Positions 20,641-22,061 of a stretch of DNA of 22,061 nucleotides are shown one piece after another. The position numbers were made by a program, and so were the translations under genes. Each line of letters opens with the position of its first letter. Position 1 is the stretch's first letter. Where the stretch lies: positions 1 to 22,061 of the forward strand of contig DATHTK010000048.1 of the NCBI GenBank assembly GCA_035463295.1, given 5' to 3'. The DNA comes from DATHTK01 sp035463295 (GTDB lineage Bacteria; Actinomycetota; Rubrobacteria; Rubrobacterales; Rubrobacteraceae). The notes below the pieces were generated by a model. That model searched no databases. It was not told the origin of the DNA and worked only from the letters and a program-made list of their open reading frames with translations.

Positions 20641-21900
20641 ATGCAAAGAGTACATCACGATGAAGTAGGCCGCGAACATCTCATGGTCGATCTCGACGAG
20701 ATCGCTCGAGCCGGGGCGAGAAAGATGCTGGCCCAGGCCCTGGAGGCAGAGGTCCAAACCTATCTCGATGCGGCCAACGATCAACGCGACGAGAGAGGCC
20801 ATGCCTTGGTCGTTCGCAATGGCTACGCCAGAGAGCGAAAGATCCTCTGTGGAGCTGGAGCCGTCGAGGTCAAAGCTCCCAGGGTCAACGACCGCAGGGT
20901 CGACGAGGAAGGTAACCGCAGAAGGTTCAAGAGCCTGATCCTTCCACCCTACATGCGTCGATCTCCGAAGGTCACAGAGGTGCTGCCGCTTCTGTACCTT
21001 CACGGCCTCTCCAGCGGGGACTTCGTACCCGCCCTCGAGAAGTTTTTCGGTAGTGAGGCTGGGCTCTCTTGTGCGACCATCACCCGCCTCACCGAAAGGT
21101 GGCAAGGGGAGCGCGAGCAGTTCATGGGGCGCGATCTGTCGGGATGCGACTACGTCTACGTCTGGGTGGATGGCATCCATACCGGGGTCAGGCTCGGTAG
21201 CGACGACAGGTTGTGCTGCTTGGTTATGATTGGAGCCAGGCTCGACGGTAAGAAGGAGCTTGTGGCCATCGAGGATGGTTACCGGGAGTCTACCGAGAGC
21301 TGGGCCTGTTTACTGCGGGACCTCAAAAAGCGTGGGATGAGAGCGCCGGAGCTTGCCGTAGGGGATGGAGCTCTTGGGTTTTGGAGCGCTCTGAGAGACG
21401 TCTTTCCCGAGACTCTCTGCCAGAGAGACTGGGTTCACAAGACCTTGAATACACTCGACTGTCTGCCAAAGAGTGTTCACGGTAGGGCGAAGGCGGCCAT
21501 AAAGGAGATCACTCACGCAGAGAACAAGAAAGAGGCCACCAAAGCCATAGAGGAGTTCGCCTCCGAGTTCTCAGCCAAGTGGCCAAAGGCGGTCTCCAGG
21601 ATCGTTGAAGACAAGGACGCTCTACTCACCTACTACGACTACCCGGCCGAACATTGGCGCCATCTACGAACGACCAACCCCATAGAGTCCGTGTTCGCTC
21701 CGGTGCGGGCGAGGACCAACATAACGAAGGGGCCGGGCTCTAGGCAGGCAGGGCTAGGGATGATCTTCAAGCTGATGGAAGCTGCTGAACAGAGGTGGAG
21801 GAAGCTCACCGGTGCTCATCTGGTGGCGCTGGTCAGGGCTGGAGCGAAGTTCGAGAAAGGAGAGCTGGTGGAAGCCAGAGAGGAGAAGGCCGCCGCGTGA
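20641..21900 (+). CDS. IS256-family (mutator type) transposase
   Basis: The protein has 419 residues from ATG 20641 (GGAAGGA about 12 bases upstream); the open frame extends to a TTG at 20542, but that lies inside the terminal repeat. The DDE catalytic triad fits the family: Asp177 (YVWVDGIH), Asp242 (AVGDGALGFW) and Glu349 (TTNPIESVFAPVRART). The N-terminal part has the helical DNA-binding region (EIARAGARKMLAQALEAEVQ and the RNGYARER motif), followed by VEVKAPRVNDRR and the RRSPKVTEVLPLLYLHGLSS region. The insertion-domain motif reads CQRDWVHKTLNTLDCLPKS, where many relatives have CW rather than DW. The frame is intact, so the element may still move. Confidence 0.95.
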   Translation: MQRVHHDEVGREHLMVDLDEIARAGARKMLAQALEAEVQTYLDAANDQRDERGHALVVRNGYARERKILCGAGAVEVKAPRVNDRRVDEEGNRRRFKSLILPPYMRRSPKVTEVLPLLYLHGLSSGDFVPALEKFFGSEAGLSCATITRLTERWQGEREQFMGRDLSGCDYVYVWVDGIHTGVRLGSDDRLCCLVMIGARLDGKKELVAIEDGYRESTESWACLLRDLKKRGMRAPELAVGDGALGFWSALRDVFPETLCQRDWVHKTLNTLDCLPKSVHGRAKAAIKEITHAENKKEATKAIEEFASEFSAKWPKAVSRIVEDKDALLTYYDYPAEHWRHLRTTNPIESVFAPVRARTNITKGPGSRQAGLGMIFKLMEAAEQRWRKLTGAHLVALVRAGAKFEKGELVEAREEKAAA

Positions 21901-21908
21901 TCATGAGG

Positions 21909-21936
21909 TCCGGTCCACAACATTTGACGATACCTC
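21909..21936 (-). repeat. Right terminal inverted repeat of the IS256 element
   Basis: Lies nine bases after the transposase stop and mirrors the left repeat with 20 of 28 matches. The remaining bases to the end of the window (21937-22061) contain no gene or RNA I can identify. Confidence 0.65.
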
Positions 21937-22061
21937 GGGCCGCGATCAGCTCCGCCACTTACGCCACCAAGGCTGGGGTGGCGCTTGTGCGTGATACTGC
22001 TCTTTGGCTAGCCAGATACCCAAGCCTATATCTAGTATCGCTGCCAGGCGTAGGTAGCGAG

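Larger units (their letters stand above)
20526..21936 (+). mobile_element. IS256-family insertion sequence
   Basis: A single mutator-type transposase gene is bounded by 28-bp imperfect inverted repeats (20526-20553 and 21909-21936), giving an element of about 1.41 kb, a normal size for this family. The outermost GAG and the block GTTGTGGA with a nearby CGGA are identical at both ends; 20 of 28 positions match. The 8 bases flanking each end differ, so no target-site duplication is visible. That suggests an old or rearranged insertion, or that the true ends are a few bases away. Confidence 0.75.

Noticed and set aside
20508..21939. CCTCGGG at 20508-20514 and 21933-21939 as a target-site duplication of the IS
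   Set aside because: The right copy overlaps the terminal repeat, and placing the ends inside these heptamers destroys the inverted-repeat match.
16558..22061. Possible defence or phage island around the CPBP protease and IS element
   Set aside because: CPBP proteases can be immunity genes, but no toxin, nuclease, integrase, restriction or phage gene accompanies it here.

Overview
The window is GC-rich, densely coded bacterial DNA. I infer an actinobacterium close to Rubrobacter. The reasons are the codon use, frequent GTG/TTG starts, a protocatechuate 3,4-dioxygenase operon, and several small hypothetical proteins of a kind I associate with that lineage. This rests on recognition, not on a search.

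Region 1 (1-9078) is an aromatic-catabolism island. On the minus strand lie a cytochrome P450, a scar joining a truncated thiamine-diphosphate enzyme to the tail of an MFS transporter, and the 5' end of pobA (4-hydroxybenzoate to protocatechuate). On the plus strand are a short SDR remnant, aroE, and a compact operon pcaI-pcaJ-pcaH-pcaG-pcaB-pcaD-pcaC. The operon would take protocatechuate through ring cleavage, cycloisomerisation, decarboxylation, lactone hydrolysis and CoA transfer to 3-oxoadipyl-CoA. The final thiolase and any PcaR-type regulator are not in the window. pcaC carries an in-frame TAA at codon 43 in an otherwise well-conserved reading frame, so the pathway looks genetically interrupted unless this is a sequence error or is complemented elsewhere.

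Region 2 (9079-13511) holds single genes: a membrane-anchored antibiotic-biosynthesis-monooxygenase-fold protein, an ACT-domain protein with a DUF5612-like second half, a FemAB-like acyltransferase, a secreted protein with an unusual repeated Shine-Dalgarno leader, and a bacterial GIDE-domain membrane protein.

Region 3 (13512-20640) is a loosely packed accessory or stress block: two phasin-like helical proteins, an RpiB-family isomerase, a CPBP membrane protease, small hypothetical proteins including a zinc ribbon, CsbD, an intact cold-shock protein and a decayed cold-shock paralogue. Both csp loci keep the same promoter-proximal leader, which ends in a hairpin plus U-run that looks like a transcription attenuator. 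Fragments of a Crp/Fnr regulator and long gene-free gaps indicate decay.

Region 4 (20526-21936) is an IS256-family insertion sequence with imperfect terminal inverted repeats and an apparently intact transposase. The last 125 bases hold nothing I can identify. I saw no tRNA, rRNA, CRISPR array, phage module or recognised defence system.
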